From DASYPQ01 sp046155895 (GTDB lineage Bacteria; Planctomycetota; UBA1135; GCA-002686595): a DNA stretch of 64,000 nucleotides. The notes below the pieces were generated by a model, which saw only the letters and a list, made by a program, of their open reading frames with translations, was not told the origin of the DNA and searched no databases. This document shows, in pieces, positions 17,739 through 25,839 of this stretch. The translations under genes and the position numbers were made by a program. The DNA lies in NCBI GenBank assembly GCA_046155895.1, contig JBJXFB010000048.1:68137-132136 (forward strand), given 5' to 3'. Every line of letters begins with the position of its first letter. The first letter of the stretch is position 1.

Positions 17739-19263
17739 CACTTTCGAGCTCTTCGACGAACCTGCCTTGGACTTCAAGGACGGGCAGCGAGCAGAAGATC
17801 CCCGGGATGGGCTAGCACTATTTGGAGCACTCGGAAGTTCCGGTCCCGAGAACTCAACAATCCCGCCGCACGTCGTAATAGGCACGGCGAAAGGCATCCT
17901 GCTCTGGCGCCAGTGGACTGACGCGCTCAATTCCCCGGCGGCATGCAAGGACCCAGCGCGGCATCGCCCCTGGCCACCATTCACCGGTTATGAGGTGGCG
18001 TTCGGCGGCTCGTGGCCTCAGCCCCACAGGACCTACGCGCTCGATGCAGGTGACTTGGACTTGGCGGCACGGCGGACCAATCGCTTCGAACGGGCCTACT
18101 CTGTCGCGGGGATGTACTTGGCATCGATCGAGGCTATCAAGAAACTCGATGCGCCGCCGGCCGTCGTTGTCTGCGTTGTGCCTGATCTCATTTACGATAA
18201 TTGCCGCCCGACTTCGTACGTAGCAGCTCCTAGTGACCGGGCTCCCGAACCAGCACTCGTGAAGGCAGCACGAGCGCAGATTCGTGAGGGCCAATCATCC
18301 TTCTTCGGACAGGAAGGGTTTACTGACACTGTGCTAACCGCGCCCGAGCAATTCGATCTGTCACCGGATTTCCGACGCCAGCTAAAGGCCCGCATGATGA
18401 CGCACGGCATTCCTGTGCAGATCCTGCGAGAGGACACACTACGAATCACACCCCAGGTCAGGGATGGGCTGAGGGGAACCAATCCCCTGTCCGATCGTCT
18501 GTGGAACCTCGGGACAGCCTTGTACTACAAGAGCGGCCGAAAGCCGTGGAAACTCTCCGCAGCTCGCGACGGTGTCTGCTACGTGGGGCTTGCCTACCGC
18601 CGGTCCGACGATGGACGCACGGCTTGCTGCGCTGCCCAAATGTTTCTGGATAGCGGCGATGGCATTGTCTTCCTTGGCGGCTTCGGACCGTGGTATTCAG
18701 AGGAGCGGAAGGAATATCACCTCACGCCACGGGCGGCTGAGGAACTCCTTCGTGGAACTATTGCCACGTACCGAGAGCAAGATGGTCGCCCCCTCAAGGA
18801 GATCTTCCTTCATTCGCGCTCGGGGATAGATAGGGAGGAGTTCGACGGGTTTCAGCGCGCCTGTCCTCCCGGCTGCACACTCATCGGAGTTCGTGTGCGT
18901 CAGGACCGAGGAGGCGCGAGACTCTTCAGGAACGGCACGCGTCCAGTCCTTCGCGGTACGTTCTGGCATCGAACACCGCGGTACGGCCTCTTGTTCTCAA
19001 ATGGCTTCAAGCCACGCATCGGTACCTATGATGGATTCGAGATACCCGTACCCCTTGAGATAACCGTACAACATGGTAGCGCGGACTTGTCCTGCGTCGC
19101 ACGCGACATCCTCGGGCTGACCAAACTCAACTTCAACGCATGTCAGCCAGGCGAGGGACTGCCTATTACCATCAAGTTCTCCGATGCTATCGGTGAGATC
19201 TTGCTCGCGAATCCGGCATTGCCACGCAACACCTACCGGCACAATTTCAAGTTCTATATCTGA
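17731..19263 (+). CDS. Short prokaryotic Argonaute (MID-PIWI, catalytically inactive)
   Basis: A 510-aa protein matching short pAgo in length. THGIPVQILREDTL (224-237) and ALYYKSGRKPWKL (263-275) are the MID/PIWI hallmarks. CYVGLAYRR (283-291) begins the PIWI core, where the first catalytic aspartate is replaced (A288). FLHSRSGIDREEFDGF (359-374) lacks the second aspartate of slicers, and the protein ends in the typical YRHNFKFYI. Loss of these residues means guide-directed recognition without cleavage. The start ATG at 17731 sits inside the last codons of the partner gene, giving coupled translation. With the nuclease-TIR-APAZ subunit it should form a SPARTA-like abortive-infection complex triggered by plasmid or phage nucleic acid. 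Confidence 0.88.
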   Translation: MSDTFELFDEPALDFKDGQRAEDPRDGLALFGALGSSGPENSTIPPHVVIGTAKGILLWRQWTDALNSPAACKDPARHRPWPPFTGYEVAFGGSWPQPHRTYALDAGDLDLAARRTNRFERAYSVAGMYLASIEAIKKLDAPPAVVVCVVPDLIYDNCRPTSYVAAPSDRAPEPALVKAARAQIREGQSSFFGQEGFTDTVLTAPEQFDLSPDFRRQLKARMMTHGIPVQILREDTLRITPQVRDGLRGTNPLSDRLWNLGTALYYKSGRKPWKLSAARDGVCYVGLAYRRSDDGRTACCAAQMFLDSGDGIVFLGGFGPWYSEERKEYHLTPRAAEELLRGTIATYREQDGRPLKEIFLHSRSGIDREEFDGFQRACPPGCTLIGVRVRQDRGGARLFRNGTRPVLRGTFWHRTPRYGLLFSNGFKPRIGTYDGFEIPVPLEITVQHGSADLSCVARDILGLTKLNFNACQPGEGLPITIKFSDAIGEILLANPALPRNTYRHNFKFYI

Positions 19264-19521
19264 CCGATCCGCCCGATGCATGAGCAACGACGTAACCAGT
19301 AACCGCTTAGGCTGGCGTCTTCTCACTCACGTGAACATTTCGCCTTGATTGGCGTCGCTAGCAGCAGCTGCTTGCTTGGACTGCGGCTTGGTGCGCAGGC
19401 ACCATGAGTAGCCTGCCGCCCTTCTCATGCAGCCTGGACCATCATCGTTTGGGGCTGAGTTGAGAGGCTTCGGATTGTTCGATGAGGCTGATCGAAGGAA
19501 TCGTCGATTTACCCTCCCACT

Positions 19522-19812
19522 CTATTCGCGCGCTGCTGATGGCTCTAGGTTGGGGTCTTCTCCTCCTCGACCATCTTGTCCAAGCCTGCTGTCGAGTACT
19601 GACAACGGATCATCACCTGCATCCTTCGATGAACTTTTCCTCTCTTCCTGTACCTCGCCGGGAGTCTTGGTTCCGTAGATACCGTACGGCGATGGCTGGA
19701 CGACGTTCGACTCGGAGAACGCAACAGCGGCTCTGAGCTCGGCCAAGCCTAGGCGGAACATCGCAGAGGCATGGCCAGCTCCAATCTTCGGTTCGGCCTT
19801 GTCTTCTGACAT
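19522..19812 (-). CDS. Small hydrophilic protein of unknown function
   Basis: A 96-aa acidic protein starting MSEDKAEPKIGAGHASAMFRLGLAELR. It has a good ribosome site (AAGGAG about seven bases before the ATG). No family is recognised and the C-terminal half is low-complexity and charged. It is the last gene of the minus-strand mobilization run, 24 bases after the small membrane-protein gene, so it is probably co-transcribed with the coupling ATPase. Confidence 0.6.
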   Translation of the reverse strand: MSEDKAEPKIGAGHASAMFRLGLAELRAAVAFSESNVVQPSPYGIYGTKTPGEVQEERKSSSKDAGDDPLSVLDSRLGQDGRGGEDPNLEPSAARE

Positions 19813-19836
19813 CTCGTGCTCCTTGTTGTAGGTGGT

Positions 19837-20418
19837 TTACTCTCGATACATCGAGCGCCAATCCTCGGCGGCTCGACGCTGTTCAACGTAAGCGTCATGC
19901 ATGTCAAGCATGCGCTTTCGTTCCGCGGCCGCGGTCAGCGACACGGATAGGAGCAACCCGAGCCCTGCCGCTGCCAGATAGCCTGCAAGTAGCGGATCGA
20001 ACTCGGCGAGAGCCGCGCTCGCAATCCAGACGACGACAGGCTCGACGAATCGCTTGACGGCAGTCTCCCCCCTCCCCCGCCCAAGGAGCACTGGTGTCCC
20101 TGTGTAGAAACTGTGCGGGGCGATTTCTCCGCGGATCTTGCGCTTGACGATGCCAGCCCTGATTGATGCGCACGCCAAGACGTAGACGCCGAGGAAGCAC
20201 CACGTCGAAGTGGGGTCGTGTGCAGGAGCAAATGCCGGCAGGAAGAGCATGATTGCCGCCGCAATTGCCGCCTGCGCTCCGAGGTAGCGTTCGCCGAAGG
20301 TCGAGCTGCGATGCAGGAACACCTCGACGGAACATGCGAGCGCTCGCATGACTAGGAGGACGAAGCCTGATTCGATCTTTGCCCGATCGGGGCCTTGTTG
20401 CTGTTGGAGATGACTCAT
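19837..20418 (-). CDS. Small polytopic membrane protein, mobilization module
   Basis: The 193-aa product has about four hydrophobic helices: IESGFVLLVMRALACSVEVFL, AQAAIAAAIMLFLPAFAP, TWCFLGVYVLACASI, and FVEPVVVWIASAALAEF with LAGYLAAAGLGLLLSVSL. A C-terminal charged helix (ERKRMLDMHDAYVEQRRAAEDWRSM) follows. The frame opens at 20511, but that part overlaps the coupling ATPase; the ATG at 20418 (MSHLQQQQ) begins 14 bases after that gene's stop. I do not recognise the family. Position suggests a membrane partner of the VirD4/TraG-like ATPase. Confidence 0.65.
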   Translation of the reverse strand: MSHLQQQQGPDRAKIESGFVLLVMRALACSVEVFLHRSSTFGERYLGAQAAIAAAIMLFLPAFAPAHDPTSTWCFLGVYVLACASIRAGIVKRKIRGEIAPHSFYTGTPVLLGRGRGETAVKRFVEPVVVWIASAALAEFDPLLAGYLAAAGLGLLLSVSLTAAAERKRMLDMHDAYVEQRRAAEDWRSMYRE

Positions 20419-20431
20419 ACCTGCGTCCTCG

Positions 20432-21937
20432 CTATCGCTGCTTGAAGCTGACCGGTAGCCAGGTCTTCCCGCTTGCATTGAAGCGCCGCCCGTTCTGAAA
20501 GAGCACGCCATCGACTGCCCAGCCGTTGGTAGGCCCGCCGGTTCTCAGCTGCGTGAAGCGCGCCGGCTGCACCTCGAACTCCCAGGTTTCGCTGAAGCCG
20601 GCGCTCGTCGTTCCAGGCTGAGTCAGAGACTCGATCCCAAGCGCGAACGGCCATCCTCCGTCCATCGATCGGCTGCTATTCCCGTTCGCTAGGAACTGGC
20701 GCGACCTACCGATGAGACTCGCGGCCCACTCATTGGTGACAGGGTCGCCGTTCGCGTGTAGCAGTTTTAGGTTCAGGTTGGCGAAGAGCGACGCCGCCTC
20801 GACGCGCCCCTTCTCTTGTCCTCCGAGCGCGGCGTAGACATTGCTCACGTTCTGCGTGAGGTACACAGTTGCTACGCGCGATGACCGGCACGTCGTCTGA
20901 AACTGCATGTCGTACGATGTGATGAAGTGCTGCGCTTCGTCCGCCCAAAGGAACACGGGGCGCGGCGAGCGTGCGAGATCGCGACGCTCGATCGACCGCT
21001 GAAAGGCGTACTTCCAGAGCACCTGCGCGAACGTTCCCACCTCGCCGAACGTCTTCACCGGGAGGTCGATGACGAGGATGGTCCCGTCCGTCACGGTCTC
21101 CGGCGTGATGTTAGTCTCAGTGCAGAACAGATCCCGGAGGAGTCCCCTCATCAAGATATCGGCAGTCGAAGTGAACGTGGACACGATCACGCTGCGCGTC
21201 TTCTCGCTGAGCTCTGGGTATTCGATCAGGAAGTAGTCAGCCACGACACCTAGGTCGGCCTCTTCGCTCGCTGTCTTTTGTCGCTTGTCCGCTTGGGCGA
21301 GGCACTGGAAGCACAGGGACTGCGTTTGCCAGTCCGTCGATCGCTTCTGCGCGGCCGAGGTGGGAGCCGAGATGACGACGCGGTAGAGCTCGGGTACGCT
21401 GACTCGGCCGCGCGACAGCACGAGCAGGTCAACCGCGTTGCGTATCAACTGCCGGCTGGCGCGTCGCCAGTAGCCTTCGTCTTCTCGCCCGGTGCCGCCG
21501 GCCGCCCCTCGATCTCCAACCTCTAGGACGGTAGAGAACAAGTTGACGAGGTTCTCAGTCAGCCCCGCCCCCTCGCCCTTGCGAGTCGCTTCGTAGTCGA
21601 GGAAGTTGAAACGCAGCGACTTGTCGGCACCGAACACCTTGAGGTCGCCCTCGCGACCCGTCGCTTTGCAGTACTGCTGCCAGTGCTCCCGCTCATCCGG
21701 CTTGGTCGTGAGTACCAGGCCTCCGAAGCCGTGACGAAGAAGGGCCTTAGCCATGGCCTGTCCGCTTGCGGTTGTCTTCCCCGAGCCGGTAGCTCCGGTG
21801 ATAAGGGAACCGGTCACAGCATCGCCGATCGTCCAGGCGTCGTGCTCCGACCATTGGAAGAGCGCAGTCGATAGATCCCACGGCTCGCGCGAGTCAGTAC
21901 GCTTTCGCCGACCGAGGAATGGGAGACGCAGAATCAT
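20432..21937 (-). CDS. VirD4/TraG-type conjugative coupling ATPase
   Basis: A 501-aa RecA-fold ATPase with Walker A ITGATGSGKTT at residues 46-56 and Walker B VFLWADEAQHF at 327-337, followed by a TraG-like sensor region (VATVYLTQNVSNVYAALG). The coupling protein docks the relaxase-DNA complex onto a secretion channel. The usual N-terminal transmembrane pair is absent, so membrane attachment may come from the small membrane protein next to it. It lies upstream of the two small genes and downstream of the DUF1232 gene. No VirB4, VirB6 or other channel genes are in the window, so transfer would need a helper system. Confidence 0.85.
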   Translation of the reverse strand: MILRLPFLGRRKRTDSREPWDLSTALFQWSEHDAWTIGDAVTGSLITGATGSGKTTASGQAMAKALLRHGFGGLVLTTKPDEREHWQQYCKATGREGDLKVFGADKSLRFNFLDYEATRKGEGAGLTENLVNLFSTVLEVGDRGAAGGTGREDEGYWRRASRQLIRNAVDLLVLSRGRVSVPELYRVVISAPTSAAQKRSTDWQTQSLCFQCLAQADKRQKTASEEADLGVVADYFLIEYPELSEKTRSVIVSTFTSTADILMRGLLRDLFCTETNITPETVTDGTILVIDLPVKTFGEVGTFAQVLWKYAFQRSIERRDLARSPRPVFLWADEAQHFITSYDMQFQTTCRSSRVATVYLTQNVSNVYAALGGQEKGRVEAASLFANLNLKLLHANGDPVTNEWAASLIGRSRQFLANGNSSRSMDGGWPFALGIESLTQPGTTSAGFSETWEFEVQPARFTQLRTGGPTNGWAVDGVLFQNGRRFNASGKTWLPVSFKQR

Positions 21938-21988
21938 GACGGCGTCCCCGCTGTGTCACGGCAAGCGGTTCTGCTGAGCGGCGCGCGG

Positions 21989-22528
21989 CTACCCCACATC
22001 GCGGGCTCCTTCCGCGGGCATGCGGTGCTCCGTGGCCGCGACGAAACGTTTGAGCCACACCTTCCCGATCGTTCCATCCGCTCCTGTCGCACGGACGATC
22101 GCCCGCGCATGGTCGGCATCCTGCGCCTGGACCTCGATACCCTGCTCGCGTCCTGCATCGTCGATCACCTGCACGACGAACATTCCTGCCGAAGGAATCG
22201 CGGGCGCGCTAGACGGCAGGAGGACGTGAGTAGGCAGCTGCGGCGTGAAACTGGGAACGTGGGCTTTGGCCTCAACGGTCACCGTCCTCGGCTCCGGAGC
22301 TACCGTCGCCGGGGGGGGCATTGCCCCGCCTCCGCTGAGTACTCGGATCAGGCAGAAGAGCCCAAAGCCAATGGCGCCGATGTCGTCAACCAGCCCAATG
22401 CATCCGAGGGGAAACTCCGGGATGAAGTCTATGGGGCTTAGGACGTAGACAACGCATGCGATCATTACGAGCCACCAGGGGAGTCCATACGGTCCCACGT
22501 TCTGTCGTGCTGCCACTGCCGGATGCAT
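21989..22528 (-). CDS. DUF1232 (YkvA-like) membrane protein
   Basis: About 179 aa from the ATG at 22528, which has AAGGAG eight bases upstream; the frame itself extends to a GTG at 22591. The segment PWWLVMIACVVYVLSPIDFIPEFPLGCIGLVDDIGAIGFGLFCL is diagnostic of the DUF1232 family, in which SPIDFIP and GLVDD are conserved. A proline-rich linker and a soluble C-terminal domain (FVVQVIDDAGREQGIEVQAQDADHARAIVRA) follow. Function of DUF1232 is unknown. It sits 51 bases before the coupling ATPase in the same direction. Confidence 0.8.
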   Translation of the reverse strand: MHPAVAARQNVGPYGLPWWLVMIACVVYVLSPIDFIPEFPLGCIGLVDDIGAIGFGLFCLIRVLSGGGAMPPPATVAPEPRTVTVEAKAHVPSFTPQLPTHVLLPSSAPAIPSAGMFVVQVIDDAGREQGIEVQAQDADHARAIVRATGADGTIGKVWLKRFVAATEHRMPAEGARDVG

Positions 22529-22670
22529 GCCGAACACTCCTTGCGCTTGGGGAAGCGAGGGCCAACTCGCAGAGGCCTTTCTAGCCGGCACCCAGCAGTG
22601 GGCGCTTGGGTAAGAAAGGTAATGGCGCGGGGTGTCGCACGCCTGCCTAAGGCCCGGCTACCATCCAGCC

Positions 22671-23795
22671 ATGTACAACGGGCTCTACCGCGCGTTCACG
22701 CAGGAGTACCGCGACTACCTCGACCGCCGCGGCGGCTGGCCACCCGACAGCCGCCTAAGTGAATGGTTCAAGGAGACCTGCGGCTACAAGGGTGGGACCA
22801 ACACCGCCATGCGTCGGGGCGAGCTCGCGCCCGAGAAGTACACACACGGCTTCGTTCAGCTTCTCGTTCGCGGCGATGACGATGTCGAGCTGCGCCAGGC
22901 CCGACTCGCGACTACTGACTTCGTCTCGCGCTTTGGCATCGAGGAACTCTCCCCAGCCACGGCGGGTGCCGTACTGGGACATATCTGCGATCCTGCGGTC
23001 GAGAAGCCCGAGGAACCTGATTCGTACATCGACTACCTCGGGAAACGCATTCATCGGATCGCGGACATCGCCCCGTTGCTCGGCCGGTTGGATAGTCACG
23101 TACGTGGTTGTCCGGCCGAGCAGATACCGGAGGCGATTCGGTGGATGTACGTTCGCGTCGCGCATTCCACCGCCGCGGAGGGCCGGTCGCTCCACCAAGA
23201 CAAGGCCATCGGCTTCGCTCAGATCTTCATGGGGATCGAGAAGGACCGCTACGCGGCCAACGCTAGGCGCTGGGCGGAGGCCAACCCATGGACGGTAGTT
23301 CGGGCGTGGCAGAAGGGCACGCCGGTTGGAGTGAGCATCGTTCTTCCCGTTACCGCCAGCTTCTATCGAGCCGTCCTGGATGGAGAACAGACTCCCTATC
23401 AGTGTCGGCCCGAAGACATTCAGGTTCCTTCAACGCACCTCATCCTGGAGGCGGTCGCCGAGAAGCCCGAAGCCTTGGGTACCTCTAGGCTCAACCCGAC
23501 TCGGTCTCTCATCGTGTGCTTGCTCTTTCAGCTAGCTGCCCTCTCCCGATGCAATCGGTTCAACACGCGGACCGAGATCCGAATGCTAAGCTTCGCCGGG
23601 ACGCCGAAGAACGAAGAACGGATGACGAGAACAGGGTTTGTGCCGACGGGACGCACGATGCATCGACCAAAGCTCAGGCTCTTCGAGCGCAAGTTCGACG
23701 TTGGGCACTTGGGTGCGACGGACATCTTCAGCGGGGCCGCGCTCTACTTTATCGGGGCGCTGTGTCCTTCCTCGCCTCGAATGGACGACAACTAG
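22671..23795 (+). CDS. Protein of unknown function, possible GNAT-like domain
   Basis: About 374 aa when started at the ATG at 22671 (MYNGLYRAFTQEYRDYLDRRGG); the frame opens at a GTG at 22632. The N-terminal part (SRLSEWFKETCGYKGGTNTAMRRGELAPEKY) could be a helix-turn-helix. The middle (NPWTVVRAWQKGTPVGVSIVLPVTASFYRAVLDGE) loosely resembles the core of GNAT acyltransferases. Neither is firm. It is the only plus-strand gene within a minus-strand mobilization block, and its 3' end overlaps the ankyrin gene by four bases tail to tail. Confidence 0.6.
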   Translation: MYNGLYRAFTQEYRDYLDRRGGWPPDSRLSEWFKETCGYKGGTNTAMRRGELAPEKYTHGFVQLLVRGDDDVELRQARLATTDFVSRFGIEELSPATAGAVLGHICDPAVEKPEEPDSYIDYLGKRIHRIADIAPLLGRLDSHVRGCPAEQIPEAIRWMYVRVAHSTAAEGRSLHQDKAIGFAQIFMGIEKDRYAANARRWAEANPWTVVRAWQKGTPVGVSIVLPVTASFYRAVLDGEQTPYQCRPEDIQVPSTHLILEAVAEKPEALGTSRLNPTRSLIVCLLFQLAALSRCNRFNTRTEIRMLSFAGTPKNEERMTRTGFVPTGRTMHRPKLRLFERKFDVGHLGATDIFSGAALYFIGALCPSSPRMDDN

Positions 23796-24265
23796 ATCCC
23801 GCGATCTCCAGCCTGACGCGCCTCGTCTCGTAATCGTTCGCATTCGACGAGTGTCTGTTTCTTGCCTGTAGCACCATGGGCCAGAAGGACCGTCGCACTG
23901 CGGAGGTTGCCGGCGCTCACGGCGAAGTCCAAGGCCGTGTTCCCCTCGCGGTCCCGGGCATTGACCTCCGCTCCATGACTGACGAGTGCATGCAGAATCC
24001 CATCATGCGTGCCAGGAATACCCAGCGTCGCCACGGCCATCAGTGCGGTGCTTTCATCGTTCTCGTGACGAGCGTCTGCATCCGCCCCCGAATCCAACAA
24101 GGCCCGCACCAGTGACTCTCGACCGAGCACTGCGGCTGTGTAGAGAACGGGGGCGTTGTTCAATCGTAGATTGGGATTTGCGCCACGGCGCAAGGCTTCG
24201 ATGACGGCGGACGTATCATCCGCGAGCCAGGCGCGCTCTAGCGCTTCATCTGGTGGCAAGTCCAT
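23792..24265 (-). CDS. Ankyrin repeat protein
   Basis: A 157-aa protein built of about four ankyrin repeats: VIEALRRGANPNLRLNNAPVLYTAAVLGRESLVRALLDSGADADAR, then STALMAVATLGIPGTHDGILHALVSHGAEVNARDREGNTALDFAVSAGNLRSATVLLAHGA. The ATG at 24265 follows a GGAGGAGAA ribosome site. No signal peptide, so it is cytosolic. Ankyrin proteins are protein-interaction modules; in mobile elements they are sometimes immunity or anti-defence factors, but nothing here shows a partner. Confidence 0.85.
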   Translation of the reverse strand: MDLPPDEALERAWLADDTSAVIEALRRGANPNLRLNNAPVLYTAAVLGRESLVRALLDSGADADARHENDESTALMAVATLGIPGTHDGILHALVSHGAEVNARDREGNTALDFAVSAGNLRSATVLLAHGATGKKQTLVECERLRDEARQAGDRGI

Positions 24266-24375
24266 GGTGACGTTCTCCTCCGATCCTTTTCTCGACCCTG
24301 CGCAGATCCGCGCCGCTGTGTCAAGTTCAGTGCGCGAGAACCATGACCTCTCGGTGGACCCTATCAGCAGCGGCT

Positions 24376-24687
24376 CTAGTACTCTTCCGGCAGCAGGACT
24401 GTTGTTGCCGATCGATCGGCCTCGGTAATGATCCAGAACTTGATCCCTCCTTTGGTGCTGTAGGAGGACAAGAGTCGGCTTCCATCTAGAAGCGCCATGT
24501 CGTTCGCATAGAGATCCTCATCGCAGAGTTCGCCCCAATCAGCGCGCGCGTGTTTTCGCAACGCTTGCGTCATCTCGCTTGGCGGGACATTGGCGAGTGC
24601 GCCAGGCGTGGCCAATATCTGCCCAAGTTTGAACCTGACGGATCTGACTATTGGATCACGGTCTCTACCTGCATCCCTCGATATCAT
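24376..24687 (-). CDS. Conserved plasmid/ICE-associated small protein
   Basis: The conserved core of this 103-aa protein is LGQILATPGALANVPPSEMTQALRKHARADWGELCDEDLYANDMALLDGSRLLSSYSTKGGIKFWIITEADRSATTVLLPEEY. I know this pattern from a widespread small protein family on plasmids and integrative elements, sometimes mislabelled as a type I restriction subunit. Its function is unknown. The true start may be a few residues downstream of 24687, just before the core. Its location between the ankyrin and sigma-factor genes supports a mobile-element origin for this block. Confidence 0.75.
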   Translation of the reverse strand: MISRDAGRDRDPIVRSVRFKLGQILATPGALANVPPSEMTQALRKHARADWGELCDEDLYANDMALLDGSRLLSSYSTKGGIKFWIITEADRSATTVLLPEEY

Positions 24688-24773
24688 TCGCCCTCACGCA
24701 ATTGCTCGCTTCTCTTTTTCTGTCTCATGTTGATTGAATATTGTCAATGCATTTTCAACCTGCCACACCCATC

Positions 24774-25346
24774 CTATTGTGAACGCCCTCGCTCCTTGTT
24801 GCTCTCCATCACAATCCGCTTCAGTCGTTCGCGCGCCCGATAGAGACGATTCTTGGCGGGCCCGGCAGATTCGTCACTCGCCTCGTCGATCGCCGCAAGT
24901 GACCTACCTTCCACGTAGTGCGCAGTAATGAGCCCGCGGTCCGTTGGCGACAGCTCTTCGATCGCCGTCCGCAACTTCCGCCGGTGAACGGTCTTCTCGT
25001 CCTCCTCCGCCATCGCGAGGGCCGGGTCCGGTTCGAAATTGGCCAGGTCTTGCTCCTCGGCAATCGCCAAGCCCTCCTCTACGCGGTGCGCGAGAGGAAG
25101 GATCCGAAGTGGTTCATAGGCTTTCACCTCCCGCGCTGATCTGAGGATATTGACTGCAGTAGTGACTAGCAGCGCCCTTGCGCTCTTGTGTGGGACTGCG
25201 CGTGACCGCACCAGTCGCAACATGGCATCCACTACTAGATCCTCTGCTTCACCCCGAGGCAGGTGTGTCCAGCGCATCACCCCCCGTATCGCAGCCTCTT
25301 GGATGAGGACGAGGTCGCTCCATTCTATTGGCTTGCCATCGGTCAC
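24774..25346 (-). CDS. ECF-like RNA polymerase sigma factor
   Basis: A 190-aa sigma-70 family protein. Region 2 is recognisable as MRWTHLPRGEAEDLVVDAMLRLVRSRAVPHKSARALLVTTAVNILRS. Region 4 is RRKLRTAIEELSPTDRGLITAHYVEGRSLAAIDEASDESAGPAKNRLYRARERLKRIV. An acidic linker of about 40 residues separates them. No anti-sigma factor is adjacent. Its position among mobilization genes suggests it may drive transfer or maintenance promoters of the element, which is inference. Confidence 0.8.
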   Translation of the reverse strand: MTDGKPIEWSDLVLIQEAAIRGVMRWTHLPRGEAEDLVVDAMLRLVRSRAVPHKSARALLVTTAVNILRSAREVKAYEPLRILPLAHRVEEGLAIAEEQDLANFEPDPALAMAEEDEKTVHRRKLRTAIEELSPTDRGLITAHYVEGRSLAAIDEASDESAGPAKNRLYRARERLKRIVMESNKERGRSQ

Positions 25347-25419
25347 AAGCCGTCGCCGGCGTGTTTCTCACGCGAACGTCCTCTTTGAAGCCGGTTGCAT
25401 AATGGACATGGTGCGCTTG

Positions 25420-25839
25420 TCATGGGCGTTCCCACTCGATTGATTCGATCACGCACGGCGAGTCCGTGGCTGCAATCCTGTCGGCGCGGCTCGATTCCCT
25501 CACCCAGGCGACCCGGTGCTTGGCGATGCCTTCGAACAGGCGCAGCATCGGTCGAAGTTCGGCATTCAGGTTCTTGCCTCGGATCAAAATTTTGTGCGCC
25601 GGAAGATGGAGCGTGATCCCATCCGATGGGTCGAACGCGGCTCGCTCCAGCCAGCCGTAACCGATGGCCAGAATCGTCCCTGTCTTCTTCCGCAGCTCAA
25701 GCATCGCCGCGCGGTCACGGATTCCGCGCAGCCAGCCGAAACAGCCGAGATCGTCCAAGGGGTCGGCTTCCGGCTCCAAGCGGGCCGCTGGTCCGATCAC
25801 GCGGTCCGCGAAGCTGCTCAGGGTCTCGCTATCGGACAT
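25420..25839 (-). CDS. Protein of unknown function downstream of relaxase
   Basis: The product is 139 aa from the ATG at 25839 (MSDSETLSSFADRVIGPAARLEPEADP). That start overlaps the relaxase stop by 11 bases, implying coupled translation; the frame is open to 25878. The middle has DDLGCFGWLRGIRDRAAMLELRKKTGTILAIGYGWLERAAFDPSDGITLHLPAHKILIRGKNLN, a compact soluble fold I do not recognise. Mobilization accessory role is suggested only by position. Confidence 0.65.
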   Translation of the reverse strand: MSDSETLSSFADRVIGPAARLEPEADPLDDLGCFGWLRGIRDRAAMLELRKKTGTILAIGYGWLERAAFDPSDGITLHLPAHKILIRGKNLNAELRPMLRLFEGIAKHRVAWVRESSRADRIAATDSPCVIESIEWERP

